NCBI GenBank assembly: GCA_963573385.1
Contig: CAUYLG010038249.1
Coordinates: 32,730-96,729, forward strand
Length of the DNA stretch: 64,000 nt
Source of the DNA: Cacajao melanocephalus
Lineage: Eukaryota; Chordata; Mammalia; Primates; Pitheciidae
Direction: 5' to 3'
Part shown: positions 23,884 through 36,450 of the stretch, one piece after another
How the letters are laid out: each line of letters opens with the position of its first letter
Position numbering within the stretch: the stretch's first letter is position 1
The notes under the pieces: generated by a model
What the model was told of the DNA's origin: nothing
What the model saw: only the letters and a program-made list of their open reading frames with translations
The model's database searches: none
Made by a program: the position numbers and the translations under genes

Positions 23884-25139
23884 GAGCAGAAGGAAATATA
23901 TATATAGCTTGAAAAAAGAGATTTGAGTGTGAAGAAGGGAAATTGGTTAAATAGGATTGTAAATTTTTAAGTGAGCACGTGCTAAGAGAAACCATTGGTG
24001 AGAATCACTATATAAACTTATGTTCTCCCTGTAGTGAGGAAAACTGTAATATGAGGGATTACATCAGAGAATCAATCCTGAACAGCACACTGCTGAGACT
24101 TCTTTAATGGAAACATATGGCCACTGACTTCCATAAACCTTGGGCTTAAAGCTCTTCCTCTATTGTTGCCCTCAATGACCAGTATGCTCTGGAAGAGACA
24201 GGTCCTCCACATCCCATCCCATGTCACTCACTTCTGAATCCCATGCTGTGCAAATGCATTTCATTTGGAGAACCTGCATCACAAGGAAGAATTTAGGTCT
24301 TTAGCCATAAAGAAGTCAGGGATTCCAAATTTTCTGAACTAAATGTGTAGGAAATTACCAAAATATAGAAAGGTGGTTCAAAAATGTTTTGTACCTGCTA
24401 AAGTAACAAATGTCTGCTCCCAGGTTTTATGAGGGAGGAGGGTTTTGGTTAACCATAAGCATCTTTTTTACTTTCTTACACGAGAGAATCCAATAATGTC
24501 ACCTCTTGAGTTTACAGTGGAGAAAAAAGTTCTTACTGGCTTTCTGGTTCTATGAACTATCTGAACTCTTGACTATGTGACAACCAAGGTAATGGAGCTT
24601 TGTATATATTGAAGGACCCCAAATAAAGGAGCTCATGCCATTGTGATTTAAGAGACATGTAATGAGTACCTGCATAGGTAGCAGAACCTAGGGGAGGGAT
24701 TGAGATTCCTTTAACCTTCCCAATTTCATACTCTTTTCATGGTCCTGTTGCCAGTCAACTTTTGACCTCCACATTAACAAACAGCTCCTGCATCTCAGTG
24801 ACTTTCATTCATACCGGTTGATTTGTTACTCACCACTATGGGATACATGCTGAAGGATGGTATGAGGCTAAAAGCAAGGAATTATGGCCTAAGATGGAAA
24901 GATTTTAGTTTATTTTTTTATTTTTTTTTTTAGCATCGACACCATGCTACTGCTACATGTCATTCTTGCAGTCATCTGAACTCTTGATTCCCACTGTCCA
25001 TGCTTTCCTGCCTCTCTTCCGTCCTTTGGTATTCGTCCCGGTTTGGACCACATGGCAAGTATAACCCAGTGGTTTCACACCTAGAACCTTTATAGAGAGA
25101 AGTTGTCTCACTGCTTGTGTGATTTCCTCAAAAAATTCT
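23884..25139. other. Unique noncoding DNA
   Basis: No supported gene or nameable repeat. There is a T-rich tract near 24,912-24,932. Confidence 0.45.
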
Positions 25140-25392
25140 TTTCTAATAAAATTTTAGTTTTAATTGACAAATAATAATTGTATATATTTATGGGGTAAAA
25201 TGTGATGTTTTGATATATGTTTACATTGTGGGATGATTACAATCAAGCTAATTAACACATCAATCACCTCACATACTTATTTTTTTGTGTGTGGTGAAAA
25301 TGTTTAAAGCCTCTTTTAGCAATTTTGAAATATACAATACATTATTATTAACTGGAGTTAGCTCAAAGAAATTCTTTAGGTTCCTTCTACCC
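25140..25392 (-). mobile_element. Old L1 3'-end fragment
   Basis: Antisense L1M-type 3'UTR: TTTTAATTGACAAATAATAATTGTATATATTTATGGGG, then GTGATGTTTTGATATATGTTTACATTGTGGGATGATTACAATCAAGCTAATTAACACATCAATCACCTCACATACTTATT. Confidence 0.75.
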
Positions 25393-25396
25393 CATC

Positions 25397-25590
25397 TGTT
25401 ATGCTCCAAATTGTGCCCCCTCCAAAGTTATATGTTGAAGCCCTAACCCCTAGTGCAACTGTATTTGGAGAAGGCGTAATTACCTTTAAAGAGGTAAAGT
25501 GAAATTAGGTCACAAAGGTGGAGTCCTAGTTCAATAGGACTGGTGTCCTTATAAGAAGAGGAAGAGACACCAGGGTTTTTTCCTTTCTAA
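25397..25590 (+). mobile_element. MLT1-type MaLR LTR, 5' part
   Basis: TGTTATGCTCCAAATTGTGCCCCCTCCAAAGTTATATGTTGAAGCCCTAACCCC, then CAATAGGACTGGTGTCCTTATAAGAAGAGGAAGAGACACCAG. The 3' part is missing. Confidence 0.75.
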
Positions 25591-27486
25591 CACAGAACTT
25601 TGTTATCCTCCCTCTTTGTTATTCACTTATTTTTAAAACAAATATCGGGAACCAGCAGAGGGGAGCTCATGTCATCTGGGAGTCTGGGGCCAGGGGAGCA
25701 CATTATTCTGTTTCTGATTTTCCCCCTTTCTCCTTATGTTCTAAACCTTATAAATTCTTAAAATCTCCACATTTCTTCAGTTTCCTTCTTCATGGGAGCA
25801 GCGGCAACACTCTCTTATGTGTGCTCTGAGTTCAGGGGTGGGAGATGGGATTCAGATGAGGCTGTTTATGAGAATCTACTGTTTATAAGTTCAGGGTTTA
25901 TAAGTTATCTTTTTCTGTATATGTATGGTGACTTGAAACATTTAAACTAAAATTCTACCTAGAGCATACAATGCTTTGAATTATATCAATTTTTGTGGGC
26001 ACATGAGAGAATTCTTCTCTTATGCTTGGGAACAAGAAATAATTCTAGACTAACATCTAAATGCTCATCATTTTCTCTCCACATTAGAAAAATTTACACA
26101 GGTTAATACCCATATTCATGTCAAGTCTCTTTTTTTGTGTTATTTTTCTCTTTCTATAACCGAGGACATTTTCCTCTGCATTTCATAGCTTGTATAGCTA
26201 AAAAGTAATTCCTTTCAATTGATTCAACTAGAAGGCTGAAAGTCATAATTATATTACCACAGAGATCATTAAAAATACATACAACTGAATAACAACAATG
26301 AAAACACCCTTTGGCTGTATTTTTCTTTGTTCTTTATCCACAGAGGAAATAAATTCCAAGTACCTAATTTTGAAGGGTGAAGTTGGCTAGCCTTAGGGCT
26401 AAAACTTATGGTAGAGATTACATTTGCTAGAAAGCCAAGCAATTGACTGTGTACTTGTTGTAAATTAACATGCTCTTTGTATAAAGATAAATTCACCAAT
26501 CTGTGCCTTTAGTATCATCCCCATACTGTGTTTGTGTGTGTGTGTATGTGTGCATGTATGTAGTGTCTTTGGTGCCAATAAAACCATAAGAAAAAATAAA
26601 AGTTTACAAATCTCACAAAAGGTAAATCTACAGGGAATTGTGGGTTCTGTATTAACGACTTTCCTAGATAAACATTGCTTCTTAGGTAGTTGTATTAGCA
26701 TTAAAATAAGAGTCAATTTCTTCACCAAGGCATTTATTTTACTTTAATTTTCTGTGGTTTCAGTGTACCAGGATGCCTTTGGAAAAAAAAAAAGGTAGTT
26801 AAATTACAGAAGCTAATAAATTTCTGTTTAGTTTTTATTTAAATTCCTTCAAGACTTAATCCTTTAGATCCATTATGGATCTAAATCAGATACAATGTAT
26901 ATCAGATACAATGTTATTTTCTAAGAGGGTTTTTTTTCAGTGGAAATCTTTCACCTCTATTTGTCATAATTGCTTATGTTGTTTGATCTTTGTAATGGGC
27001 AAAATCCAAGTGAGGACACTCCCAATCGTCAAAACATCAAACATTCTTGATAAAAGTGGTAAAATAGGATTCGTGACTCATAAATTTTGGGGCAAATATG
27101 AGCTTTCAAAGTATGAATCCAGGGGCTGCTCCTTGTCAGAGGGCAGAACTATCGTTGGTGGGTGGGAGGAGGTGCACGGCAGAGATTTGAACACATGGGA
27201 TCACTCACTTTTTGGATTATCATCAGATGCGCCCACATCCCTAGCTGATCGCTCTCTGTCCCGTTCCTTCAAGTCTGCATTGTGGATCAGCGTGAGCACT
27301 GCACACACCTGGGCACTGACTCAGCTTCTATGTTGGTGAAGGGGGAGCAACCCAGAGTTAGCATTTGGCTAGAAAAACAAAGTTTAAACGTTGTGTTCTT
27401 ACGCAGTGTAGTCAGAGCAGAAATGTCATGTTATTTACAGTTTAGGTTCTACTTATCATGCAGAATCACTGGTTTATATAACAGGA
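25591..27486. other. Noncoding DNA with a (TG)n tract
   Basis: A (TG)n/(TATG) tract at about 26,529-26,562 is the only repeat I can support. The 154-codon open frame at 26,875-27,339 has no homologue that I recognise and no splice context. I leave it as noncoding. Confidence 0.45.
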
Positions 27487-27880
27487 CTATGCACAGACTG
27501 AATTGTATCCATAACACAAATACCTATGTTGAAGCTTTAACCTCCAATGGGACTGTTTTTGGAGACGGGACCTTTAAAGTGGCAATTAAGTTTCAATGGG
27601 ATCAAATGGTGGGGTCTTAATTCAATGGGGCTGGTGTTTAAAGAAGAAGAAAGTGAAGAAGAGAAAGATAGTGAAGAGTGAAGAGAAGAAAGCCTTTACA
27701 CAAACAGAGAAAAGGCAGTGTGAGAACACAGCAAAATGTGCCATCTGCAAGCCAACGAGAGGGGCCTCAGGAGAAGCCAATCCTTGAACTTCTAACCTTC
27801 AGCATTATGAGAAATGAACTTCTGTTGTGTAAGCCACCCAGTCTGTGGTGTTTTATGGCAGCCCTAGCAGACCAATATGC
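27487..27880 (+). mobile_element. MLT1-type MaLR LTR
   Basis: ACTGAATTGTATCCATAACACAAATACCTATGTTGAAGC, then GGAGACGGGACCTTTAAAGTGGCAATTAAG, CAACGAGAGGGGCCTCAGGAGAAGCC and TTCTGTTGTGTAAGCCACCCAGTCTGTGGTGTTTTATGGCAGCCCTAGCAGACCAATATGC. It is a nearly complete LTR, with an internal GAAGAA-rich patch at 27,640-27,695. Confidence 0.82.
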
Positions 27881-30204
27881 TATTGAATTAATAATTCCAA
27901 AGAAATTGTGTATTCAAAAAGGAGTTCATTATATTCATTTCTACTATGAGCACTTAAAAGCCAATTTTTTAGACCGTAGGATGGTTACATTACACAGTAG
28001 CACACATTATTTTTTTAAATCTCAGCTCTTGTAAAAAACAAAAAACTGGTTATTTTATATGAAAGTGTAAATTTTGCTTGAATGTTCAACACAATAGGCA
28101 TCAGCTTTGAGAAGAAAATTGATCATTCATTATGAGAAAGATAACAGCCTGTTCCTATCATATCTAAAACCTGAGTCATTAAAGTTGTTTAAAAGTTTCA
28201 CAAAGACCTTATACTTTAACCACTTTGAAATTTGCATGGGTTAACATGTCCTTGGGGATGGGGAGATGAGGTAATATTTACTGTGACATTTTTGTGGGTA
28301 GTTCACCTTTTCTTGGGACCCCTCCGTTTATACGTGTTGGGAGATGATCATGGTGCTAAAAGACACTTAAGTCAATAAGAACATGGCTTACCTCTAGGAT
28401 GGTTCATCAAGCAGTTGGGTTGATAATGAGAAGCGTTTTCAAAGACAGAATCTTAATATAGATCTTTTAGGCTCTTGTAAATTCACATCAGTAGAACTAA
28501 TAAGCTTACCATCACAGGCTAGCATGTGTCTATTAAGTGAAACTAATTTTACTTAATCTTAATTAATTTTCAATTTCTATTTTGTCTCCTCTGTTCCTGC
28601 ATTATTCTCTTAATTACAGCTTATGCTTAGTTTTGCTGATACTAGAAATCAAAGTTAAATGAGGAAAGGAAGCCAAGTTCAAATCTGTGTAGGTGGCAGG
28701 GTCATGAGGATCAAAGTCTTACTTGAATGTGGAGATGGAACTTCCTCTGAGAAGGTTGTGTGCATGTAAGTGCATGCGTGCACATGTGTGTGTTTGCCTT
28801 GTTTCAATTTTCACAGACAATAGCTCCCTTCCCCAGATATTTGAGGCTGTCAGGCCATTTTTCTATCTAAAAATATCTTATTGAAACAGCCAGAGTCATA
28901 TTATTGTTTTACAGTATTTAGATGTTATATGAAATTACTAAAAGATAAGCTATAAACTGTGGCAACTATGTTTCTCAAACTGACCTGATTACTTTCATAT
29001 ATACACAAAATAGAAGAATCCTAGACTCTTTTCTGAAGGAAACTGTAGATTGCCGTAACAAATCACAAAATTGAACATTTTGTGTCAGTTGATACTTATC
29101 ACTTAATCACATTTCTAAGTATTTGGTCTTGCTTCCTAAATTAATTTTTTATCCTATTATACTGTGTTAAACTTGTATTCTTATGTTAAAAATAAAAAAA
29201 AAAATCCTGGTTTTCTCTTGAATTTTCTCCTACAACGTAGTTGAATTACCCTGATGAGAAACTGTTCCCAGGACACTTCTAAGACAGGCGATGGTGCTCG
29301 AGATTTGGGGGCGATGTCACCTCTCATTCCTTGTCAGCTTCACGACGTGCTGCTAGAGCATTTCAGCTGCCTGGGTTTTTATCATTCTCCATGACACTCA
29401 CAGAGAAGGAATGTATTTCGTGGCTCTTCCCAATGTATTGCCATGTCCACCTGTCACCAATAATAATGTAACGAGGACAAAGGAAATCTCCTTCTTCAAT
29501 ATCCACTTTAGAACTTCTGGTTTGAAAATAGCATTTAGTTAGCAGCCCCCAACATAAACTTTTACACAGAAAAGGTGAAAATTTTATCCTCCGATGGAAA
29601 CCTGAAACTGACCATTTACCTATTGCCAGAAGCTAGAACATTGCACTAAGTACTGAAGGCTGGCTCAGTGAGTCTGAACACAATTGCCAGTAGTCCTGCA
29701 TGTGGGCATGACAGCCTTTTCACCATTTCCCACTGTCTGCTACCAACATAGAGCTTAAGGTTTTCATCAATCATAAAACTCAACAGCCCTGATGTCATAG
29801 GAGCTCCTCAATCTTTTTACTCCTCTTTCCACTTCAACCTAAAACTCCTAGAAAGCAACTTGATAAAAAGGAAATGAGGAAAGGGCTAGAACAGTGAGAG
29901 CAGAGTTAGGAGGAATCTGGGCTGTATTGTGTTTTCTTAGATAATCCACTTGTTCAGAGTCAGAGAGCTAATGAGTGAGGCTTGGAAGATGCCATCTCAT
30001 TGAGGACAATTTTGTTGGTTAGAATAGAAGAATAAGCCGAGGATCTCTGTGCACATCTGTCTGCCATCCACACATAGCTCCAAAAAAGGAAGCTGATGAA
30101 GACTCAACTGGATAATGAGAGAGCCAAAGTTAACATGTACATCCTGTCTTTTGGATACTGGGTTTGGCAAATCTCTCATTAGAAGAAAAAATTATATATA
30201 AGTA
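27881..30204. other. Unique noncoding DNA
   Basis: No supported gene or repeat apart from short A-runs (for example near 29,190-29,205) and a short TG-rich patch at about 28,760-28,795. Confidence 0.45.
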
Positions 30205-30223
30205 TACACACACACACACACAA
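30205..30223. repeat. Short (CA)n
   Basis: About nine CA units follow TATATATAAGTATA. Confidence 0.85.
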
Positions 30224-30239
30224 TAGAACAAGGGAAATA

Positions 30240-30660
30240 GTATATCATCCATGTCTCAGGTGAGTACGACTCTCTGGGCCCAGTTTTGCATGAGTGGATA
30301 AAGAATTTCCCAAGACAGTTGTAGGTAAATAAAGGCAGATTTATTACAGAAAGTATGAAAATTTGGTGGAAGGGTGTAAGAGGCAGGATGGCAGAGAAGG
30401 GGCTGTCTGCATGGAAACAAAGGCTTGCTGGGGATTTTCTAGAACAGTGTTTAAGCTGTATGCTGAAGATAGCTTTGTGTAGTACTGATAACGCCAAGGT
30501 TGCAGTGAGCTAAGTTGCAGGTGTCTGGTGATAGCTGGGCACAGGAAGATTGTGAGTTATTTGCGCAGGAGGGCTGTGTGTCCTGGACCATGACAAAAGG
30601 CAGACTTAGAGTTTATCTGCTTTCTTTTTCTGCTTTCCCTTGGTCTTTTCAGCATGACTC
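30240..30660 (-). repeat. Probable ancient LTR, family uncertain
   Basis: The order 'AATTTCCCAAGACAGTTG...AATAAAGGCAGATTTATTACAGAAAG...GGGGCTGTCTGCATGG...GGTGTCTGGTGATAGCTGGGCACAGGAAGATTGTGAGTTATTTGC...GTGTCCTGGACCATGAC' resembles an antisense ERVL-like LTR. I cannot name it. Confidence 0.35.
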
Positions 30661-30874
30661 CTTTTACCTAATTAGGACTCCACAATCCAGAAGACATCAA
30701 TGAAGAGCAGACCGCTGAAAAAGAATTACTACAGGAATGAGAAAAAAAAAAGTAGAAAACTGGCATCATCGCTGGAATATTAAAAAAGAAAAAAGAAAAG
30801 CATAAGTAGGGTTACCATAAAATAGAAGCAAGAATTCATATTAGATGAAATTGTAGTTGGATAATATTAGAGAC
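30661..30874. other. A-rich noncoding DNA
   Basis: No supported feature; several A-runs. Confidence 0.4.
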
Positions 30875-30992
30875 TTTGCCATGTGCGTACCTATGCAACA
30901 ATCCTGCATGATCTGCACATGTACATCAGAACCTAAAGTACAATAAAAAAGAAAATTTTAAAAAGTATAAAAAAAAAACAAAACCTCTCCTT
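30875..30992 (+). mobile_element. 5'-truncated L1 3' end
   Basis: CATGTGCGTACCTATGCAACAATCCTGCATGATCTGCACATGTACATCAGAACCTAAAGTACAATAAAAAAG is the last about 80 bases of a primate L1 with an A-rich tail. Confidence 0.85.
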
Positions 30993-32454
30993 TCCTTAGT
31001 TTTCCCTAGTAGAGAATGGACATGGGGTACTAATCAAATGTGTAATGAGGGGAATCTAGTAAGTATCTTTTAAAGTTTCAAAAATATAAACCAATATAAA
31101 TGCATGGAAGTCATTGTTCCTTTATGTATACGATTGACGGATTGTGTAGTAATTCACAATGATATTTTTTGCAAAATATTTTTAGAAGACACCTTGATTT
31201 GTTCTAAAGAATTTCTTCAAATAAGGGCAAAGTAGGTGCTAGAGTGTGGTATTAAGAATTACAATGAACTAAAAGTAAAAGAAGCCAAAAAAACAGTGGC
31301 ATAATTAGTTGAGAAGTCTTATTTTTTCACATATGACTAGAAGTGAAAAATGAGGCAGCCCAAGGCAAGTACTGTGGCCATACCATCACAGACCCAAGCT
31401 CTTTCTGCTGTCCTCTCAATCATTCGCAGCGTGTGCTGGCTCCTTGGGGTCATAATATTTTCCAGCATCAGATTTTTGTTCCAAGAAGGAAGGAGAAGGG
31501 CAAATGGGCTCCCCATCCTCCTTCAAGGAACTACTCAATATTTCACTTGCTTCTCATTGGCCAAAGGAATATCACATGACAACTCTTTTCTTCAAGGGAA
31601 GCTGGAGAATGTAGGTTTTTAGTTGGGCACATGGTTCTGGCACACGGTAAGAAAAAGCAGGAGAGTGGATTTTGGGTAGACACCTAACAATGTCCAGATG
31701 TATTTGTGACAAGTCGATTGAAACAAGGGGAAATGGAGTGATAAAAAAGCATACGAGGCAATTCCCTAAATCAGTCATCTACTTCCACAATAATGCTCCC
31801 TCACAGTAACAAAACCTCAGGGACATGCAACAGTAAACATCTAAGGTCAGCTGGAGGTCAGCTAAGTGGCTCTGCTAATTTTGGCTGGGCTTACTCATAG
31901 TGTGAGCGTCAGCTGGCAGTTGGCTGATCTAGACTGGCCTTGACTAAAGCAGCAGAGATGTTTCAGCTCTGCTGCTCAGTGTCTTTTCCTCCAGCAGGCT
32001 AACCTGAGTATGTTGACAGGTACACAAGACAGCAAAAGACACAGTCTCTGGAGTTCTGGATTTGGAACTGATACTTCCACTTTATCTTGTTGGCCAAGAC
32101 AGGTCCATAATTAGGCTCAGAAATAGCACTGAATGGCAACACAGATGTGCATGATGAAGGACATAGATACAGGAGGGATGAAGAATTAGTGTCATTTCTA
32201 CACTCTGCCATATCCCCTCTCTATATTCTTAGACCTAGAGCTAAAAGAGGTATTAAGTGGTTAAAAAGGATTCTCTAGAAAGCAGAGTTTATCACATTCA
32301 CATTCACTCAAAGGTCTGCTGTTAAAAGAGTCATATCCCAACAGCATGACTGCACATTTTTAAATTACAAAAATAATATCCTAGATATTTAGAATACTGA
32401 CACCACATTTTTGGGAATAACACCTTAAGGAAGAATTTTCTTTAGATTATTAAA
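30993..32454. other. Noncoding DNA, possible old repeat at 31,790-32,020
   Basis: No gene. The stretch GGCTGGGCTTACTCATAGTGTGAGCGTCAGCTGGCAGTTGGCTGATCTAGACTGG has the look of an old interspersed element, but I cannot assign it. Confidence 0.4.
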
Positions 32455-33600
32455 AGTTTACAGCATTTTTTCCAATTTTTTATTTTGGTAAAATACACAT
32501 AATTTAAAATTTAACATCTTAATGATTTTTCAGGGTATAGTTCCAGTGGTTTTAATACATTCATTCATAATGTTGTATAAACTTCACCACCATCCATCTT
32601 TAGAACTTTTCCCATCTTGTAAAACTGGAATTATTTACCCATTTAACAATAACTCTCAATTGCCCCCATCCCCTGGCAACCACCATCTCTATTACTTTGA
32701 ATCCACTAGTAATTATCAGATTTAGATTGGATCTACTAATTTTATACTCAAATAATTACCTCATATAAGTGGAATCATACAGTATTTGTCTTTTTGCAAC
32801 TGTCTTATTTAACTTAGCATAATGTCCTCAAGGTTCATCCATGTTGTAGCTTGTGTGAGAATTTGCTTCCTTTTTAAGGCTGAATAATTTTCCATTGAAT
32901 GTGTATACCACATTTTGTTTATTCATTCTTCAGTAAAGGAACACTTGGGTTGCTTCTGCATTTTCGCTATTATGAACAATGCTGCTATGAACATAAGTGT
33001 ACAAATATTTCTTTGAGATCTTTCAATTCTTTTGGGTATAGACCTATTAGGTTGATGCAAAAGTAATTCCAGTTTTTGTTATTACTTTTAATGGCAAAAA
33101 TCGCAGTTACTTTTGCACCAACTCATAGATGCAGAATTGCTAGATCCTATGGTAATTCTATTCTCAATGTTTTGAGGAACCATCATTCAGTTTTCCACAG
33201 TACCTGTACCATTTTAAATTCCCACCAAGAGGGCACAAGAGTTGCAATTCCTGTGTATCCTCATTAATACTTGCTTTTTTCTATGGTGTTTTGATAGTAG
33301 CCATCCTACTGGGTGTGAAGTGTTACCTCAATGTAGTTTTGATTTGTGTTTCCCTAATGTTTAGTGATGTTGAGTATCTTTTCATGTGTTTATTGGTTAT
33401 TTGTATGTTTTCTGTGGAGAAATGCATATTCAAGTCTTCTGCCCATTTTTAAATTAGGCTCTTTGTTCTTGAATTTTAGTTCTTTATATACTCTGGGTAT
33501 CAATCCCTTATCAGATACATGATTTATAAATATCTGCTCTCACATTGAAGGTTACCTTTTCACTCTGTTGATGATTACATTACTTCTCACAGCAAATTTT
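32455..33600 (-). mobile_element. Antisense L1 (L1M type) fragment, carrying MADE1
   Basis: Reads the reverse complement of L1 ORF2/3' sequence: CCCCTGGCAACCACCATCTC, CATATAAGTGGAATCATACAG, TTAGCATAATGTCCTCAAGGTTCATCCATGTTG and GAACAATGCTGCTATGAACATAAGTGTACAAATA. After the MADE1 insertion it continues TAGATGCAGAATTGCTAGATCC, TTTCCCTAATGTTTAGTGATGTTGAG and CCCTTATCAGATACATGATTTATAAATA. Confidence 0.88.
33047..33125 (+). mobile_element. MADE1 mariner-type mini-transposon (hairpin)
   Basis: A 79-bp palindromic MITE. The left arm is TTAGGTTGATGCAAAAGTAA, the centre is GTTTTTGTTATTACTTTTAATGGCAAAAATC, and the right arm is GTTACTTTTGCACCAACTCA. It sits exactly inside the antisense L1 and is flanked by the TA target duplication expected for mariner (33,045-33,046 and 33,126-33,127). 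MADE1 copies are the known source of the mir-548 microRNA family, so transcription here would fold into a near-perfect hairpin. Whether this copy is processed cannot be seen from sequence. Confidence 0.95.
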
Positions 33601-36274
33601 GGGGGTAAATTATCTTTCCAGAAAATGGAGAAATTATGTCCACATTTTTTAATGGTAGGAAACACAGGATGACTAAGGTTTCAGGTCTAGAAAGAAAAAT
33701 ACAAATTCTTCAGCTATAAAAATGGCCCTTCACCTGATTAGGTACCTCACAGGAATGCAAAATTGAACCTGTTTCAAAGCCACCTTTTCTGTACAGTGCT
33801 GCTATTGTGTGGTGGGTGGTACAAATTTAGCTAACCCTACAAAATCCACTTCCCTAGACACAGCCTGCAAGGTTTCTCTGACCGCTAGTGGTAAATTACC
33901 ACAATGGTGCTCATTAGTCAAACATCACTCTCAGTAATCTCGTTCCCCTGGAGGCACACACTGAAAGAGAGAAGTTTTCCTCTGGGGTCTTGTGCTTGTG
34001 TGTTAATAGTCTTGTAAGTCACGGCAAAGAGAGAGAAAAACACAGGAGAAAATGAAAATGTCCACAGGAAACAGCCAACTGTACAGAGATCGAGCTTTGG
34101 GAAACCTAAAAGGGACTTTATTCCTCTACAGGGGGAAAGGACAAGAATGCAGTCAGCTCAGGTTTATACCAGGATGAAGTGAAATGGGTGGGAAGATGCC
34201 TGAGGTTTCTACCTTAGGTAAGTTGGTAGTCCTCAGTTTCCCCAAATGAGCAGGTGAAACTGGGGGAGCCTGAGGTCTCTTTCAGTCTTTGTAGTCTGTC
34301 TCTGGGGAAAATCAGGTTACCAGCACAGAATATTTATGTGGGGCCATGTGTGTCCTCCCCAAAGGGGAGAAGATAACAGGCAAGCTCAGCGTCGGGCTGA
34401 CCAGGGAATAGTGAGAGCTCCCAGCCCAGGAGAGCAGGCCCCTAATAACAAGCCCTTATGAGGGGCAGGTACATGAGCACAGTATGTCCCTGAAATGGGC
34501 TGTCAAAAGGAGGGGAAAGAGTACCCTGAGGGTGTGTTTTGGAGAGGAGAGTGGTAGCGAAGGGGGCTTCAGAAAACAAACTCTGCTTTGTAACTCCAGA
34601 GGAATAAGGACAGGGAATCCCCTCCACGTATATGTGGACAACATTCACAGCAGACCCCTCAGCTCCCAGATCCAAAAAGGGTAACTACGTCCAACAGGGA
34701 TGGCCAGATGGCATATCTGAACCTGATGTGCAGTTCTAAGAAGAGAATCCATTATCATATTTAGTATTTCAATGCAGGGGCTCAGAGCCCTTAAACTGAT
34801 TGGACCTAAGCAACCATTCATGGACCACACATGGCCTGACCACTCACTATGTACCTGTTACACTCAGGACATCTTGTTCCCTTCCTGCCTCTGTGACACG
34901 GGCAACAAATGCCATCACTTCTTGGCCACAGGTGGAGACCCGGGCCAAGGATACATGACTATGACCAAGGATACACGACACAGCTACTGATCAGTCCTGA
35001 ACAGAAAGGCAACAGAACGGCCTGTTGTTGCCTCAGCCACACTTCTAGACCGAATTTCCTGCCCTGAAATGCTGTCCACAACCAGCCCAAGGGGCAGAAA
35101 AGAGAGGCCTTTTAAAATTAGCATACTAGCGTATGGGGCTGGGGGAAGGAGAGGATGAAAAGAAGGATCTTGGAAGAGCTCCAGCTATTTTATTCCTGCT
35201 TTTTCATTCCAGTTTGGAGATCTGGGACACATTGATTCACAACTTTATAGTTCTTATTCAGCATTGATTTATGGGCTGACCAATCTGGGCCTAATCAGTC
35301 AGAGAAGGATTGCATTTCTTTCTTTTTTGTCCAATAATGTTATATTTATGAGTCCATGAAGTGCACCGTGGCTGCGGCCCTGCCTGGAGTCAATAGAACA
35401 GAACTTCTAAGATCTCAGAGAGGGGGGTTCCCAGACCATTTTCTGCCCCCATATCATGCTTAAAGCTCCACCGTACATTAGAGGCCCCTGGTGTCATCTC
35501 GCATTTAAACTCCAAACGGCTTGCCAGTAAATCTTTAACAACTGTGAACAGCTATAACAGCCATGGCTCTGTGCGTCTGTCACTCTTTTTTCCCTCTTGC
35601 CTTCTCTGACTGTGGAAGTAACTAACTCACAGCTGGATGCTCACTGGATATTTCACAGCTGCGGAGACCAGGACAGCGTTGGTTTGCTCAGAGAAGCCCA
35701 GCTAGGGCCGTGCGGAGTTCAGCGGGTTATCACGCGCTTCCGGCTTGATTTGTGGTTATTCTGGTTCAGTGACTGTAAAGAAATGAGCGGCCTGGCTAGA
35801 CAGGAACTATTTGAGAAGACTGCCATGGAGGGGAGGAAACGGAAATACTCAGAACGCAAGCATCTTTATGTTTTTCTTTGACTGGAAAGACACTTTCCTT
35901 GTCACACTCTTGGCAGCTGTCTGTTCTCAGTCCCCAACAGCCATTTGCAGGACGCTTCAGGTGGCAGTTTCCCTGCCTCCCTGCCCTACCGTGGGTACCA
36001 GCAGTAAATGTCCATCACCAGCCTCGACTCCCTAATTCACCTGACAAAGGGTTCCACTGCGTGATTTATCCTGAGGAAAGAAAAACTCAGCAACAGCAAG
36101 AAACTTCTCAGAAAAGCCATAGGCATCTGACAGATGAAGGAAGAAAGCTGCCAGTTCTACATCAGAGTCTGAGCCTATGAAACTGACCAGATCTACCCAT
36201 AAAAAGGGAGTCTTCAGTGTCCTAAAAGAATCGCCAACCCCTGCTGCGTGAACGATCTGACAGGTCGTCGAGGT
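33601..36274. other. Unique noncoding DNA
   Basis: No supported gene. At 34,070-34,450 there is a possible antisense LTR remnant (GGGACTTTATTCCTCTACAGG, CAGGTTTATACCAGG), not assignable. The segment 35,230-35,600 is repeat-free and less degenerate-looking than its surroundings, and could be conserved noncoding DNA. Confidence 0.4.
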
Positions 36275-36450
36275 CAGGGATTGGCAAACGTTTCCTGCAA
36301 AGGGTCACGTGGTAAATATTTCCAGCTTTGAGGGTCACATACGGTCACTATCACGTCGTCTTTCTTCACTATGACTTAAAAATGTAAAAGTCATTCTCAG
36401 TTCACAAGCCGTACAAGAGCAAGTCACTGGCCATAGTTTGCTGACCACTC
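36275..36450 (+). repeat. hAT-Charlie-like nonautonomous DNA transposon
   Basis: Terminal inverted repeats: CAGGGATTGGCAAACGTTTCCTGCAAAGGGTCA at the left and GGCCATAGTTTGCTGACCACTC at the right. TAAATATTTCCAGCTTTGAGGGTCACATACGGTC lies between them. This matches the recalled 'GGTTGGCAAACT...GTAAATATTTTAGGCTTTG' family of hAT elements with a deleted middle. Confidence 0.7.

Noticed and set aside
26875..27339. 154-codon plus-strand ORF with a hydrophobic start
   Set aside because: No family resemblance, codon use like the flanking noncoding DNA, and no splice or poly(A) context. It abuts an MLT1 LTR. A frame of this length is expected by chance in 64 kb.
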